Shown in pieces: positions 62,914 through 64,000 of a stretch of DNA of 64,000 bases (its first letter is position 1; every line of letters begins with the position of its first letter). The stretch comes from Rhizobacter sp. OV335 (GTDB lineage Bacteria > Pseudomonadota > Gammaproteobacteria > Burkholderiales > Burkholderiaceae_C), in the NCBI RefSeq assembly GCF_900142965.1, contig NZ_FRCQ01000024.1, positions 1 through 64,000 of the forward strand, given 5' to 3'. The notes under the pieces are model-generated. The model saw only the letters and a list, made by a program, of their open reading frames with translations, made no database searches and was not told the DNA's origin. The position numbers were made by a program, and so were the translations under genes.

Positions 62914-63511
62914 TGCGCCGCCGCAGGGCGATGACGACGCGGCGCCCGTCGATGCGGCGCCGCGCTCGCGCTTTGCGTGGTGCATCACCGGTTCGGGCCA
63001 CGGGCTGGACGAATCGATCGCGCTGGCCGCGCGGCTGCCGGCCTGCGACCTGTTCCTGTCGGCCGCCGGCGAAGAGGTGCTGGCTATCTACAAGATGCCG
63101 CTCGACGAGCTGAAGCAGCGGTTTCGGATCTTTCGTGACAAGACCGCGAGCGGCGTGCCGGTGGGCATGCTGTACGACGACGTCTATCACACGGTGGTGA
63201 TCGCGCCGGCCACCAGCAACACGGTGGCCAAGTGCGCGTTCGGCTTCAGCGACACGCTGCCGACCAACATGTTCGCGCAGGCCGGCAAGCTCGGCATCCC
63301 GGGCATCGTGTTTGCATGCGACACCGAACCGGTGGTGGTGACGAAATCGCCGCACGACTGGGTGACGCTGCGGCCGCGGCGCATCGAACTCGACAACGTG
63401 GACCGCCTTCGTGCCATCGACTTCTGCCATGTGGTGTGCTCCCCCGCCGAACTGGAGGCCGCGCTCGACGCGCGCCTGAAGGAGCTCGCCCTCGCATGGA
63501 CCAGCCCGTAG
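62846..63511 (+). CDS. Flavoprotein of the DmrX/archaeal dihydromethanopterin-reductase type
   Basis: 221 residues from ATG 62846; ATG 62828 is equally possible. Either start lies inside the regulator's 3' end (68-86 base overlap), because no later in-frame start was found before the folded domain. After a ~40-residue disordered Ser/Ala/Asp tail comes the flavoprotein fold: [34 protein letters not shown] and [10 protein letters not shown]. Members reduce dihydromethanopterin to H4MPT. Overlaps the next gene by 16 bases. Confidence 0.82.
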   Translation: MSAETPFTASSTSSTSRSRIPSDAPPQGDDDAAPVDAAPRSRFAWCITGSGHGLDESIALAARLPACDLFLSAAGEEVLAIYKMPLDELKQRFRIFRDKTASGVPVGMLYDDVYHTVVIAPATSNTVAKCAFGFSDTLPTNMFAQAGKLGIPGIVFACDTEPVVVTKSPHDWVTLRPRRIELDNVDRLRAIDFCHVVCSPAELEAALDARLKELALAWTSP

Positions 63512-64000
63512 AACACATCGTCTTCCTGACCGGCCACCTGGCCCGGCCGGCGCTGGAGCGGGTGCTGGGCGGCATCGACGCTGCTCCCTTCACGTGGGAG
63601 GTGCGCGACCTCGGGCTGCAGGTGGCAGCGCTGATGACGGCCGAGATGATCGCGCGCCGCGTGCCCGGGCCGGTGCAGGCGGATCGCATGCTGGTGCCGG
63701 GGCGCTGCCGCGGCGACCTCGACGCGCTGACGCAGCACTACGGCATCCCGGTGCAGCGCGGGCCGGAGGAGCTGAAGGACCTGCCACGCTTCTTCAACCG
63801 CGCCGCGAAGACTATGGACCTGAGCGAGTACGAGGTCGCGATCTTTGCCGAGATCGTCGACGCACCGAAGCTGTCGGTCGACGGCATCGTCGCGCGCGCG
63901 CGGCAGTTGCGTGCCGATGGCGCCGACGTGATCGACCTCGGCAGCCTGCCGGCGACGCGCTTCGACCACCTGGCCGACAGCGTGCAGGCGCTGAAGGCCG
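63496..64000 (+). CDS. Dihydropteroate-synthase-like protein of H4MPT cluster (partial)
   Basis: 168 codons read to the window edge from ATG 63496. FLTGHLARPALERVLGG at the start, then AALMTAEMIARRVPG, RMLVPGRCRGDLDAL and VIDLGSLP leading into a pteroate-synthase-like barrel. This matches the DUF6513 plus dihydropteroate-synthase-like proteins found in methylotroph C1 clusters. The C terminus is off the window. Overlaps the flavoprotein gene by 16 bases. Confidence 0.85.
   Translation, partial: MDQPVEHIVFLTGHLARPALERVLGGIDAAPFTWEVRDLGLQVAALMTAEMIARRVPGPVQADRMLVPGRCRGDLDALTQHYGIPVQRGPEELKDLPRFFNRAAKTMDLSEYEVAIFAEIVDAPKLSVDGIVARARQLRADGADVIDLGSLPATRFDHLADSVQALKA

Noticed and set aside
60220-62988. 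922-codon minus-strand frame opposite the sigma-54 activator
   Set aside because: Only its 3' 162 codons (folB-like) are protein-like; the rest is the reverse complement of the activator.

Overview
The window is high-GC DNA from a methylotrophic betaproteobacterium of the order Burkholderiales, most like the Methylibium/Rubrivivax/Leptothrix group. The evidence is the tRNA-Tyr/Gly/Thr-tuf cluster, the trp-ung gene order and the complete XoxF, PQQ and tetrahydromethanopterin (H4MPT) gene sets. Species assignment is inference. About forty genes overlap or nearly touch a neighbour, so operons are tight.

Layout. 1-1.1 kb: tRNA-Tyr, tRNA-Gly, tRNA-Thr and the 5' part of tuf (minus strand). 1.2-6.2 kb: a small outer-membrane protein, then ung and trpC-trpD-threonine aldolase-trpG, preceded by a 21-codon trp leader peptide. 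6.2-20.5 kb: a Fic protein of lower GC and a cobalamin regulon made of two B12 riboswitches, cobB, cobM, cbiX, cobH, cbiD, cobL, cobI, cbiG, cobE, cbtBA, cobJ, a TonB-dependent receptor and a ferredoxin. 20.5-24.5 kb: trpE with its own 21-codon leader peptide, a CTP-synthase-like amidotransferase, a chalcone-isomerase-like protein and gph. The cobalamin block therefore lies between trpE and trpG, and each half of the trp pathway kept a Trp-rich leader. 24.4-26.5 kb: a lower-GC islet of small orphan membrane or exported proteins.

26.5-45.1 kb: methanol oxidation. A TonB receptor and a seven-gene overlapping operon (ABC ATPase, beta-propeller, ABC binding protein, ABC-2 permease, orphan BUG receptor, histidine kinase, response regulator) stand divergent to xoxF-xoxG-xoxJ. 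The ABC set and receptor resemble the lanthanide-uptake (Lut/Ped) type. Two unknown exported proteins, a second beta-propeller, an MxaD-like protein and pqqABCDE follow. 45.3-51.0 kb: mxaR-S-A-C-K-L, although no mxaF, mxaI, mxaJ or mxaG is in the window. 51-53.1 kb: an FMN reductase, a small exported protein, a tandem REP array and a pentapeptide-repeat protein.

53.2-64 kb: formaldehyde oxidation and H4MPT synthesis. The genes are a pterin dehydratase, RFAP synthase, mtdB, mch, fae, two ATP-grasp ligases, a CitG-like protein, a dihydroneopterin aldolase, a sigma-54 activator, a flavoprotein and the start of a dihydropteroate-synthase-like gene. The inferred logic is that methanol is oxidised in the periplasm by lanthanide-PQQ XoxF to formaldehyde, which Fae, MtdB and Mch process in the cytoplasm. 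REP elements recur throughout and in places touch gene starts, a signal region and a stop codon.
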